DNA of 64,000 bases from Cinnamomum chago (lineage: Eukaryota > Streptophyta > Magnoliopsida > Laurales > Lauraceae), in assembly GCA_038049695.1 (NCBI GenBank), contig CP142454.1:21460501-21524500 (forward strand), written 5' to 3'. This document shows, piece by piece, positions 33,859 to 44,578 of this stretch. The notes under the pieces are model-generated. The model made no database searches. It worked only from the letters and a program-made list of their open reading frames with translations, and was not told where the DNA came from. Position 1 is the first letter of the stretch; each line of letters opens with the position of its first letter. Made by a program: the position numbers and the translations under genes.

Positions 33859-36800
33859 AGTGAGAGTATGGAGGAGGTGAGTGCACTTTACTAGAATACT
33901 AGATATGAGCGGCCAAGGTATGATCCGTATTCGAATACATACAATCCTGGTTGGAAGGATAATCCTAATTTTTCATGGACCAAAGGACAACACCAAAGAA
34001 ATCCTTCTCAGCCAATGGCCCAGCATATGCCACCTCCGGGATACCAAAAGCCTCAAGTACACCAAGTGTCACAGGGACCGCCCATGGTCCAAGGTTATCA
34101 AAATCTTAATTCCCAGAATCAGCAGATAAGTTCTCTAGACGACACAATGAAAATGTTGGCCCAAAATACCCTCTAATTCCAGCAAAGCACTACTCAGAAT
34201 TTGAATGCCAATACCCAGTCCATTGCCAAGTTGGAATACACTGTCAGCCAGTTGGCCAGGTCAATAGCTTAAAGAGACAAGGGTACCTTTCCAAGTCAGC
34301 CCGAAGCCAACCCCAAATGCCAAACTTCAACGGGCCAATTTGTTGTCCGTGATGACAAGGGCAAAGTCCATGAGCAAGTCATTACAGTGCATGCAGTTAC
34401 CACCTGTAGAATGGCTGCAAAGGAGGTTGACACACCAGAAGAGGACCCTAGGCAATCTGAACGGACTCAAGTGAGGAGGGAGCATGTAGTTTTGGAAAAA
34501 GAACTTGAGGAACCAAAGAAGGACCCAGAGCCTACTAAGGAACCTGAGAAACCAATAGGAGCTGCCTCACCGAGTGAGCCCCCACCTAAAACCTTTGTTC
34601 CCAAGGCCCCATATCCTCAGAGGCTAGGTTAAATGAAAAATAATGTCCAGTTGGATAAAATCCTTGAAGTGTTCAAGCAAGTGAGAATTAACATCCCATT
34701 GTTAGAAGCCATCCAACAGATCCCAACTTATGTCAAAGTCCTCAAAGATTTATGTACATTCAAGAGAGCAACCAATGTACCAAAAAAGGCCTTTTTAGCC
34801 CAGCAATGCAGTTCCATCATTACCACTTCGACCCCAATCAAATACAAGGACCCTGGGTGTCCTACAATTTCTTGTCAAATAGGGGATCATCACATAGAAC
34901 AGGCTTTGCTGGACTTGGGTGCGAGTGTCAAACTGCTATCGTATTCGATATACGAGGAGTTAGGTTTGGGGGAGCTGAAACCAACAAAGGTGACCTTACA
35001 ACTAACTGATGCTTCAGTTAGGTACCCCAAAGGTGTTGTTGATGATGTTTTGATCAAGGTAGGTGAGTTTATTTTCTGGGTGGATTTTGTAGTCCTTGAT
35101 ACCCGACCACCGATCGGAAATATCGTGAAGATCCCGGTAATTTTAGGGAGACCATTCCTTGCCACTTCCAATGCCCTGATTAATTGTCGAAATGGTGTGA
35201 TGCACCTATCGTTTGGGAATATGACAGTCCAGATAAACATTTTCAATGTTGGCAAGTAGCCCAGAGATGATAGCGAATATGAAATTTGTGAAGTGAGTTA
35301 CCTAGAGGAGTTTATTGAGAGTGTTGGATCACAATTAGTTTGAGAGGACCCACTAGAGGCCAGTCTTGCACATTTTGGAGGTATCATTGATGTTGAGAAA
35401 AGCATTAAAGAAGTAAATGCGTTACTGGATTCTACCCCTGCTTTTGAGAGGAGTCAATGGCAACCAAAGCCAGAGATCTTGACCCCATCGGCTGCCCCAC
35501 CTGTTCCATCAATTGAAGAACCGCCCAAGCTCGACCTAAAACCACTACCTGACACCCTCAAGTATTTATTTTTGGGCCCAACCGAAACCCTCCCCGTCAT
35601 TATAGCCTCGGACCTGGAAGAAGTCCAGGAACAATAATTGATTGAAATCTTAAAGGATCACAAAGAGGTTATAGGCTGGACAATTGCAAATATAAAAGGA
35701 ATAAGCCCATCTGTGGTTCAACATCGGATCCATTTGGAAGAAAATGCAAAAACTTCTAGAGAACCATAGAGGCGTCTTAATCCATCAATGAAGGATGTCG
35801 TAAGAGTGGAGGTTCTGAAACTGTTGGATTCAGGTATCATTTACCCTATTTCGGATAGCTCATGGGTGAGCCCAGTCCATGTTGTGCCAAAAAAGTCTGG
35901 GATAACTGTTGTAAAGAATGAAGGGAACGAGTTAGTGCCCACAAGGACCTAGACGGGCTGGCGAGTGTGCATTGACTATAGAAAGTTGAACTTGGCCACC
36001 CGTAAAGACCATTTTCCCCTCCCATTTATGGACCAGATGCTTGAGAGACTAGCCGGTCATGCCTTTTATTGTTTCCTTGATGGATACTCCAGCTATAATC
36101 AGATTCCCATAGCACCCAAGGACCAGGACAAGACAACTTTTACATGCCCTTTCAGTACATTTGCCTACCGGCGCATGCCTTTTGGGTTGTGCAATGCACC
36201 TGCGACATTTCAAAGGTGTATGATGAGCATATTTTCGGACATGGTCGAACGATTCTTAGAGGTGTTTATGGATGGTTTTTCGGTCCATGGGAGTAGTTTC
36301 CAAGAATGTTTGCATCAACTGAACCTTGTTTTAGAGAGATGTCAAGAGAAGAATCTTGTTTTGAATTAGGAGAGGTGTCATTTCATGGTGAAAAGAGGAA
36401 TTGTCTTGGGCCATGTTATTTCTGAGAATGGCATTGAGGTTGACAAGGCCAAAATTGAACTCATTTCCAACCTGCCACCGCAAAAAACGGTGAAGAATAT
36501 CAGATCTTTCTTGGGCCATGAAGGTTTTTATAGACGGTTCATTAAGAATTTTAGCAAGATAGCTGCACCCTTGTGCAATCTGCTATCTAAGGATATGCCT
36601 TTTGTCTTCAATGAACCCTGCCTACAAGCATTTTAACAATTGAAAAAGGAGTTAACCTCTACCTCGATAATAAAGCCACCTGATTGGACAATTTCCTTCG
36701 AACTCATGTGTGACGCTTCTGACCATGCTCTTGGGGCTGTGCTAGGACAGAGAGTGAACAAATCGCCCCATGTCATATATTATGCCAGTAGGACCTTGAA

Positions 36801-38436
36801 TGATGCTCAGTTGAATTACACAACCACAGAGAAAGAGCTGTTAGCTGTCGTCTTTGCCCTAGAGAAGTTTAGACCCTACCTGATTGGGTCAAAGGTCATA
36901 GTTTACACCGATCATTCGGCCCTTAGGTACCTGTTGATAAAAAAAGATCCGAAAGCCCGTCTGATTAGGTGGATTCTCTTGTTACAAGAATTTGACCTTG
37001 AGATTCGGGACAAGAAATGTTCTGAAAATGTTGTAGCTGACCATCTCTCCCGATTACCTTCAGACCTCGAGCATGAAGTCATCTCATTGAGTGAGAGTTT
37101 CCCGGATGAACAGTTGCTGAGTGTCTCTCGTTTCCCTTGGTTTGCGGATATCGTTAACTACCTGGTCACTGGACAGATGCCCGATCACTGGTCCAAACAG
37201 GATAGGTCCAAGTTTTTGTCTGAGGTTAAGCATTTCTTCTTTGATGACCCATACTTGTTCAAGCACTGTCCAGACCAGTTCATTAGGAGATGCATTTCAG
37301 AAGAGGACTATTTAAGTGTGATATCCTTCTGCCATGACCACGCCTGTGGTGGGCATTTTAGTTCTAGAAAGACCGCAGCAAAGGTGTTGCAATGCGGATT
37401 TTACTGGCCCTCCCTTTTCAAGGATTGTCACACCTTTTGTTTGCACTGTGAACGTTGTCAAAAATTAGGCAGAATTACGCGGAGGAACATGATGCCTTTA
37501 AATCCGATGCTTATTGTGGAAATTTTTGATGTTTGGGCCATAGACTTCATGGGTCCATTTCCGAGTTCCTTCGGCAACTTATACATTTTGCTTGTTGTAG
37601 ATTATGTCTCCAAATGGATACAGGGGATTCCAACCAGAATGAATGATCGTCACGTGGTTATCAAATTTATTAAAGAAAACATCTTTTCTAGATTTGGTAC
37701 TCCCAGGGCAATTATCAGTGATGGTGGGAGTCATTTTTGTAATAGCACCTTCGAGAATCTGATGAAAAAATATTCTATTATTCATAAGGTTGCTACTCCA
37801 TATCACTCACAAACTAGCGGACAGGTGGAAGTGTCTAATAGGCAAATAAAGCAAATTTTGGAAAAGACAGTCAATCCTACCCGGAAAGATTGGTCTTTAA
37901 GATTGACAGACGCTTTATGGGCTTATCGGACTGCCTATAAGACCCCGATCGGCATGTCTCCATATCGATTGGTCTTTGGGAAAGCATGTCACTTGCCGGT
38001 AGAATTGGAGCATAATGCTTACTGGGCCATCAAAATGTTCAATTTTGATTTAACTAAAGCCGGTAACCTACGCAAATTGCATCTCAATGAGCTGGAGGAA
38101 CTTAGAAATGACGCCTATGAGAATTCCAAGATTTATAAGAATCGGATGAAGAGAAACCATGATCAATCTATCTGGAGGAAATCCTTTGAACCGGGCATGA
38201 AAGTTCTTCTGTATAATTCTCACCTGCATCTTTTTCCAGGAAAACTAAGATACCGCTGGACTGGACCCTTCATTGTGCGCACTGCCTATTTTCATGGGGC
38301 AGGGGCAGTTGAGATTGAGAACCCCAAGAATGGGGATGTTTTCAAAGTCAATGGCCAGAGGTTGAAACCTTTTCTGGAGCTTAAGAACAAGGATGTCGAA
38401 GAAACCCTTGTTCAGAACCCTGTGTATGTTGCATAA
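33859..38436 (+). pseudogene. Pol region: protease, RT, RNase H, integrase, with 11 further in-frame stops
   Basis: All domains stay in the same frame as gag. Stops: TAG 33892, TAA 34174, TAA 34270, TAA 34630, TAG 35257, TGA 35341, TAA 35635, TAG 35767, TAG 35950, TAG 36367, TAA 36634 (first base of each). Protease (about 34840-35200) has ALLDLGASVKLL. RT (about 35690-36640) has CIDYRKLN and MPFGLCNAPATFQ, but the active-site box reads FMDG where FMDD/YMDD is expected. RNase H (36680-37070) has [10 protein letters not shown] and YTDHSAL. Integrase (about 37320-38100) has an HH-CC finger, AIDFMGP, SDGGSHF and GQVEVSN, giving D-D-E. The order PR-RT-RH-IN is that of Ty3/Gypsy. 36640-38436 is an uninterrupted 598-codon stretch. 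Confidence 0.92.
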
Positions 38437-38625
38437 GTAACTTTCAGGGTCACGTCGGGCTGACAAAGTGAAACTTAGTGCTGGTTGGTAGGCAACCCAA
38501 TATTCATTTTTTGCATCAACCCATGGTAAGGCGTTCCAAAATTTATTTATTTTTTCTTTTCTTTTTTTTCTCCCTTGTCCATTTATCATTTCGCATTGCA
38601 TATCATTGAGGACAATGTTTGATTT

Positions 38626-38638
38626 AGGTTTGGGGGTG
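38626..38638 (+). other. Internal polypurine-tract-like motif (PPT 1)
   Basis: AGGTTTGGGGGTG, nearly identical to the motif AGGTTTGGAGGTG just before the 3' LTR. The inverted arm's outer terminus corresponds to the base immediately after this motif. Confidence 0.6.
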
Positions 38639-40176
38639 TAGTACTGCATTGCACACATGCATTTGCCTGTAAATATTAATTTTTTTTTATTTTTTGCAAA
38701 AAAAAAAAATCGTGGGATTTTAGCTTGTTAATAAGTTTCGAAATCTTAGTTTACCATACTATCCAAATCCTAAAAAGAATGTCACAAAATCAAGTATTGG
38801 AAAAAATTCTTGCACATTTAGCCACATGAGTGTAGTCCAAATGAAGAGTGAGCACATCTGAGTGACCCTGACAAATCACTAGTGGAGACTAAACCAATTG
38901 AGTGTAGAGCCTTTCTATTCCTTCAGGGTAAGGACTCTTCTGCGCTAATTCCGATTAGAATGAAGAGCTACTCAAATTCGTAGTTTTCGGCACATTTCTT
39001 TTTATCTCATTAGTGCCTATTTCTTTCCAACCATTGAGGGTGTCATCAAAATTGCGAACTAACCTTGACTTGTAGCTTGTGAGCACCTTTCTAGACCTGG
39101 TAAAGTGATGATAGGCAATCTAAAATTAAAACCTCATGGCCATTAATAACCTACCCATAAAAACATTTCCATAGTAACCCTTTTGAGTCATTATCCTTTA
39201 TACATTTTTCCTTAAAAATTCTCAAAGCCTCTCCACCCAAATAAAAAGCCTTCAACCGAATTTTTTGAGAAGTGGAAGGAAAAGATAAAGAAAGAAGGAA
39301 GTGTGCATTGTTAATACTTCACATGATCTATCCAAGGAAAAAGTCTTCTCGAAAAAAAAGAAAAAAAAGAGCATAGTTGAAAAAAAAAAAAGAAAAAAAA
39401 ACCAAAACAAAACAAAAAAAAGAAAAGAAAAAGAAAAGGTGAAGTCGAATCGAAGAAAATTTCTTCAAAGAAAACTCAAGATCTTACCTTCTCAGAAACC
39501 CTAAAACCTCATTTTCCATATTTTACCAAACCCTTTCCCCTAACCCCATTACAACCAATAAAAGACCTATTGGATTTCAGGAAAAGTTAGGATGTTAAAC
39601 AAGTGAGAAGTTGAGTGAGCATTTTCACCCTCAGTTAAATGATTGTTCTTTCCATGAGATAACTTCACCAAAAATTCTTCATTCTCAAAAGATACGTGAG
39701 TCCTTTTACCTTACCAATACTCACATATAGAGTGATAAGTTAGAAAATCTAAGCGATTTTATTTCCGAGAGTATGACTGTGAGGCTGAAGTCAAAACGAA
39801 TGGATTTAAAAGGTGATCAAATTTGTGTTTTCTCAGAACCCAAAACCGCACAAGTGTTGGCTAAACTCACTCAAATACACTCCGGGACTTGAGCATCCTT
39901 GAAAGATTTTTAGCAATTGGATAGTGTTCTAAACTTGCTCTCATTTTTATTAGCTTGCTAAAAACCCGAGGATATAAATAAAAAGAATTTTGTGGGATTT
40001 ATTCGCTGAAAGCCCTCACGAGACAAAACTCGTCCACTAAGGGAAACTTAGGGGTTTAAATGGCTTGTTGCATGAGCTAAGTGCAGCCGCGATTCCTGCG
40101 AAAGTGAGTTAGGATTTTTTTATCATTTTCTGCATATAGTTAGTTTCTTTTATTTTGCTCGGGACTAGCAAAATGT

Positions 40177-40189
40177 AGGTTTGGAGGTG
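40177..40189 (+). other. Polypurine tract adjoining the 3' LTR (PPT 2)
   Basis: AGGTTTGGAGGTG ends directly before TGATGAG, the LTR start, the normal position for plus-strand priming. Confidence 0.75.
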
Positions 40190-40811
40190 TGATGAGTTCA
40201 CAAAAAATACACTTTCATAACATTATTTTATGAGGTTTCAAAGATAAAAGAACTCAAAACACTATTTTTAACATAAAAATAATAAATTTCCTCCCCATCA
40301 AGCTTTGCTCACATCTTTCCATATAGATTGCCTTTTGTATGTATTTATATGAGTTCCAATGGCCTCTATACAAAATATGTTAAAAAATACTCTCAATTAT
40401 GTTAATTTCTCTTTGTAGGTGTTAATTGAAGATTAATTTGAAGTGAGATTTAAGAGTTAAAGAGAGTAAGGATAAGTTTGGAAGACAATTGGATGAAAAA
40501 ATGACAAAGATAGGCCAACAATAAGAAGAAAAATGAAAGACCTAGGTTGGTATTTTGACCATATCTTTTCACTCGGATGTCCGATTGAGGTGATCTCAGA
40601 AGCATTGGAAAGCTTGTTCTAAGATCTACAAATCATATTTCATGACATTTTTTCCAATTCGGACGTTTCGGGGGTCAGAATCTCACATCAATCTGGAGAC
40701 TGTTTTCTAAAACGAGAATTACATTCATATGTTCATATTTCCATTCTTGTGAAGTCCCACATCGGAAAGAAACAAAAATGAGTAAGGCAAATATCTCTAT
40801 ATAAGGAAGGG
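40190..40811 (+). repeat. Truncated 3' LTR (U3 only)
   Basis: Matches 29884-30507 with differences of a few percent. It ends just after the TATA box ('ctctatataaggaaggg'), a few bases before the expected transcription start, so R and U5 are absent in this orientation. Confidence 0.85.
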
Positions 40812-42929
40812 CTTCATCTAGAAGATTCAATCAAGGGGATTAGCCACCCATTGGAGTAAGGCAAACATTACAAATCTTCAAATTTTACAAAGCTTTAACA
40901 GTCCCCATATTGATGTGAGATTTTGACCCCCGAAACTTCTGAATTGGGAAAAATGTCGTGAAATATGATTTGTAGATCTTAGAACAAGCTTTCCAATGCT
41001 TTTGAGATCACCTCAATCGGACATCTGACTGAGTGAAAAGATATGGTCAAAATACCAACCTAGGTCTTTCATTTTTCTTCTTATTGTTGGCCTATCTTTG
41101 TCATTTTTTCATCCAATTGTCTTCCAGACTTATCCTTACTCTCTTTAACTCTTGAATCTTACTTCAAATTAATCTTCAATTAACACCTACAAAGAGAAAT
41201 TAACATAATTGAGAGTATTTTTTAACATATTTTGTATGGAGGCCATTGGAACTCATATAAATACATACAAATGACTATCTATAATGGAAAGATGTGAGCA
41301 AAGCTTGATGGGGAGGAAATTTATTATTTTTATGTTAAAAATAGTGTTTTGAGTTCTTTTATCTTTGAAACCTCATAAAATAATGCTATGAAAGTGTATT
41401 TTTTGTGAACTCATCACACCTCCAAACCTACATTTTGCTAGTCCCGAGCAAAAAAAAAGAAACTAACTATATGCAGAAAATGATAAAAAAATCCTAACTC
41501 ACTTTCGTAGGAATCGCGGCTGCACTTAGCTCATGCAACAAGCCATTTAAACCCCTAAGTTTCCTTTAGTGGACGAGTTTTGTCTCGTGAGGGCTTTCAG
41601 CGAATAAATCCCACAAAATTCTTTTTATTTATATCCTCGGGTTTTTAGCAAGCTAATAAAAATGAGAGCAAGTTTAGAACACTATCCAATTGCTAAAAAT
41701 CTTTCAAGGATGCTCAAGTCCCGGAGTGTATTTGAGTGAGTTTAGCCAACACTTGTGCGGTTTTGGGTTCTGAGAAAACACAAATTTGATCACCTTTTAA
41801 ATCCATTCGTTTTGACTTCAGCCTCACAGTCATACTCTCGGAAATAAAATCGCTTAGATTTTCTAACTTATCACTCTATATGTGAGTATTGGTAAGGTAA
41901 AAGGACTCACGTATCTTTTGAGAATGAAGAATTTTTGGTGAAGTTATCTCATGGAAAGAACAATCATTTAACTGAGGGTGAAAATGCTCACTCAACTTCT
42001 CACTTGTTTAACATCCTAACTTTTCCTGAAATCCAATAGGTCTTTTATTGGTTGTAATGGGGTTAGGGGAAAGGGTTTGGTAAAATATGGAAAATGAGGT
42101 TTTAGGGTTTCTGAGAAGGTAAGATCTTGAGTTTTCTTTGAAGAAATTTTCTTCGATTCGACTTCACCTTTTTTTTTTCAACTATGCTCTTTTTTTTTTC
42201 CTTTTTTTCGAGAAGACTTTTTCCTTGGATAGATCATGTGAAGTATCAACAATGCACACTTCATTCTTTCTTTATCTTTTCCTTCCACTTCTCAAAAACA
42301 ATCAGTTGAAGGCTTTTTATTTGGGTGGAGAGGCTTTGGGAACTTTTAAGGAAAAATGTATAAAGGATAATGTCTCAAAAGGGTTACTATGAAAATGTTT
42401 TTATGGGTAGGTTTTTAATGGCCATGAGGTTTTAATTTTAGATTGCCTATCATTACTTTACCAGGTCTAGAAAGGTGCTCACAAGCTACAAGTCAAGGTT
42501 AGCTCGCAATTTTGATGACACCCTCAATGGTTGGAAAGAAATAGGCACTAATGAGATAAAAAGAAATGTGCCGAAAACTACGAGTTTGAGTAGCTCTTCA
42601 TTCTAATCGGAATTAGCGCAGAAGAGTCCTTACCCTGAAGGAATAGAAAGGCTCTACACTCAATTGGTTTAGTCTCCACTAGTGATTTGTCAGGGTCACT
42701 CAGATGTGCTCACTCTTCACTTGGACTACACTCATGTGGCTAAATGTGCAAGATTTTTTTCCAATACTTGATTTTGTGACATTCTTTTTAGGATTTGGAT
42801 AGTATGGTAAACTAAGATTTCGAAACTTATTAACAAGCTAAAATCCCACGATTTTTTTTTTTTTTTGCAAAAAATAAATTTTTTTCTTTAAATATTTACA
42901 GGCAAATGCATGTGTGCAATGCAGTATCA
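40812..42929 (-). repeat. Right (inverted) arm: R/U5 scrap, U3, PPT 2 and 3' region to PPT 1
   Basis: Read on the minus strand from 42929: the 3' non-coding region, PPT 2, LTR start at 41416, and U3 to about 40900 ('ggggactgtt'). A deletion relative to the 5' LTR of about 190 bp (30405-30595) follows, then a piece corresponding to 30595-30693 ('aaagctttgtaaaatttg' to 'cttctagatgaag'), meeting the left arm at 40811/40812. The terminus TGATACTGC corresponds to TAGTACTGC after PPT 1. Confidence 0.88.
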
Positions 42930-43462
42930 ACCCAGTCCATGCATGTTCAAGGAATGCTGATGTGGCCATGTATCCATTATCCAATCAATACTAGTTGTCA
43001 TTTGCTGCCTATGCAAACATGTAACCCATAATATACTTGATGGGATATATTGCCTCCACATATGTTTAGCAGCAGTTGCCAATCCCTTCATTCTTGGGAT
43101 ATATTGCCATAATCCACTTGATGGGATATATTGCCTCCACAAATGTTTAGCAACAGTAGCCAATCCCTTCATTCTTGGGATATATTGGGTTACAGGCTAC
43201 TGTTGCTAAACATTTGTGGAGACAATATATCCTATCACGTGGATTATAGGTTACATGTTTGCTTAGACAGCAAATGACAACTAGTATTAATTGGACCGAG
43301 AATATACGGGCACATCAGCATTCCTTGATCATGCATGGACTGGGCCATATTCTTTATCAGAGGGGTAGTATGGCTTTACATCCGAGCAACAACAATGCGG
43401 AGGGTTTGAACGGGTGCATAGGCACATATCGCAGCATGGCACTCTCTTCTCCATTTCCTCAC

Positions 43463-44121
43463 CTGCCAAAGAAAAAAAAAAAACAAATCACTTGTTTGGA
43501 CATCGATAACCAATTAGCTACCATACTTTCTTGTTGGCGTGTTTGGAAATTTACAAATAAAGTTAAAGTAAGGTAAAGCCTCCATTATTCAGAAAAGAAA
43601 AGACAAATGGGTCATCTCAAAAATACATAAATTAAAAATTCCATTGAATGAAGAAATCTGGAGGTTGAAAAACTCCTGAGGGAGTATCTCCATTTATCGT
43701 TATGCTGTAGTGGTTGTTGAAGAAAGCTCTTGCAATGGATAGAGAGTTTTCAAGGATTATGTTTTGTCCAATGCTAATAATTTTTTTTGGAGGTTTTGCA
43801 TTTCCTTTGGAAATGCACCATGATTGGAAAAGTAACAGCAAGTTTGGTTAGAAGATATCGAAGACTTTCAAATGTTAGTCCTCCTGCTAGCTAAAACTAC
43901 AAGTGTTTAAGGGCTTTGAGCATCTTAAAACATGAATATTAAAAAAAATGAATAATTCTATAAGCCAAAAAAAAACTTCAAATATCCGCAAAAAGTTTGC
44001 AAATGAAGCATAGAATTTTAAAAGCTGATGGTACATTCTCTAACTTTACCCACCACCACCATTTTCCCACAAAAGTATGAATTGGGTGGGAATAGTACTG
44101 AGAAAGGTATTCACTACTCAC
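43463..44121 (-). other. Intron of BBI pseudogene A
   Basis: Bounded by donor G|GTGAGT (44122/44121) and acceptor CAG (43463-43465). No internal repeats were recognised. Confidence 0.7.
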
Positions 44122-44188
44122 CAGTGGGATCAAATTCCGAGTTGGCTTCAAGAGCCATGGAAGAAGTGGCAATGAAAGCTACATAGAG

Positions 44189-44465
44189 GGCATGTTCATT
44201 TACTAGAATTCCTAGAATTCTTGTCTGGGAAATTCTTGAATTCCTAGACAAGGTGGAATTCCAAAATCCTCCTAAGGGCATGAGCATTTTGGAATTCCAC
44301 CAAAATGCAAAGAATGTGGAATTCTAAGAATTCCTAAAGGTTATCATGTGCTGGAATTCATAAATTCCTGTAAAGAAACATGGAATTTGAAAATACAAGA
44401 CATCATGTTTCAAAAACCCCAACCACTAGAATTCCAGTCAGGAATTCTAGTAAATGAACAGGCCC
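44189..44465. mobile_element. Harbinger-like MITE in the signal-peptide exon of BBI-A
   Basis: The left end is GGGCATGTTCATTTACTAGA and the reverse complement of the right end is GGGCCTGTTCATTTACTAGA. A 3-bp target duplication (AGA at 44186-44188 and 44466-44468) is confirmed because removing the element and one copy restores the exon frame. The interior is full of 'gaattcc' words. It is 277 bp long and non-coding. Confidence 0.88.
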
Positions 44466-44571
44466 AGAGAATCAACACAAGCAGACTAGAAGCTCTGTTC
44501 ATCATCATATCACCACAATAAACAATATGTAACTCAATGAGGCCTTGTTACTAAGCTACTCCGACAACCCC

Positions 44572-44578
44572 ATTTATA
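44572..44578 (-). promoter_or_regulatory. TATA box of BBI-A
   Basis: TATAAAT on the minus strand, 64-70 bp upstream of the ATG, the same spacing as in copies B and C. Confidence 0.65.

Larger units (their letters stand above)
38639..40811 (+). repeat. Left arm of the ~2.1-kb inverted repeat
   Basis: Non-coding 3' region (38639-40189) plus U3 of the 3' LTR (40190-40811). Its reverse complement is present at about 40890-42929 with only scattered differences and small indels, e.g. in the A-rich block at 39340-39440. It contains an A-rich stretch with only trivial reading frames. Confidence 0.9.
29884..42929 (+). mobile_element. Ty3/Gypsy (Athila-like) LTR retrotransposon with a palindromic 3' end
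   Basis: A 13,046-bp insertion flanked by target duplication ACCCA (29879-29883, 42930-42934). Joining the flanks through one copy of this repeat restores the arm of the host foldback element, which fixes both ends exactly. Order: 5' LTR, PBS, gag, protease, RT, RNase H, integrase, PPT-like motif 1, non-coding 3' region, PPT 2, truncated 3' LTR, then an inverted copy of the 3' region and U3. The termini are TGAT...ATCA. The PBS and the style of Gag (YDPYSNTYNPGW) and integrase ([10 protein letters not shown]) point to the Athila-like non-chromodomain branch. No chromodomain and no envelope-like ORF were seen. The element is not autonomous: it has 12 in-frame stops and an altered RT active site. 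Confidence 0.92.
29865..43359. mobile_element. Foldback/MITE-like element (444 bp net) in BBI-A exon 2, split by the Gypsy insertion
   Basis: Left piece 29865-29883, right piece 42930-43359. Ends are TGATAAAGAA...TTCTTTATCA, with long inverted arms: 'cccagtccatgcatg' against 'catgcatggactggg', and 'ctagttgtcatttgctg' against 'cagcaaatgacaactag'. A 5-bp direct repeat GAGGG at 29860-29864 and 43360-43364 marks the target site. The left arm holds an internal ~82-bp direct duplication (about 43022-43104 and 43106-43187) that the right arm lacks. No protein is encoded. Confidence 0.85.
29743..44508 (-). pseudogene. Bowman-Birk inhibitor copy A, disrupted by three transposable elements
   Basis: Same two-exon plan as copies B and C. 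Exon 1 (44508-44122, signal peptide beginning MMMNRASS, ending before donor G|GTGAGT) is interrupted by a 277-bp MITE at 44189-44465. Exon 2 starts at 43462 after acceptor CAG and encodes the first head, CC-x2-C-x-C with reactive loop CTRSNPPHC (Arg at P1). It breaks at 43365, where a foldback element is inserted, itself split by the Gypsy element, and resumes at 29864 down to a stop at 29743-29745. The second half shows a one-base frame change near CVCDPK and a poor second loop. Several expected cysteines around the break are missing (YYP in place of YCH). It cannot encode an inhibitor as it stands. The promoter TATA box remains. Assignment to the family is firm from the shared exon borders and 3' UTR. 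Confidence 0.9.

Noticed and set aside
40190..40811. Ordinary complete 3' LTR
   Set aside because: Matches only the first ~620 bp of the 1.9-kb 5' LTR and is followed by inverted, not continuing, LTR sequence.
38640..42928. CRISPR array or rRNA-type repeat
   Set aside because: The repeat is one long inverted duplication of retroelement sequence, not regularly spaced short repeats.
40812..42929. Second, independent LTR-retrotransposon fragment inserted later in inverse orientation
   Set aside because: No separate target duplication at 40811/40812. The single ACCCA repeat brackets both arms, and the outer end falls just beyond the internal PPT-like motif.
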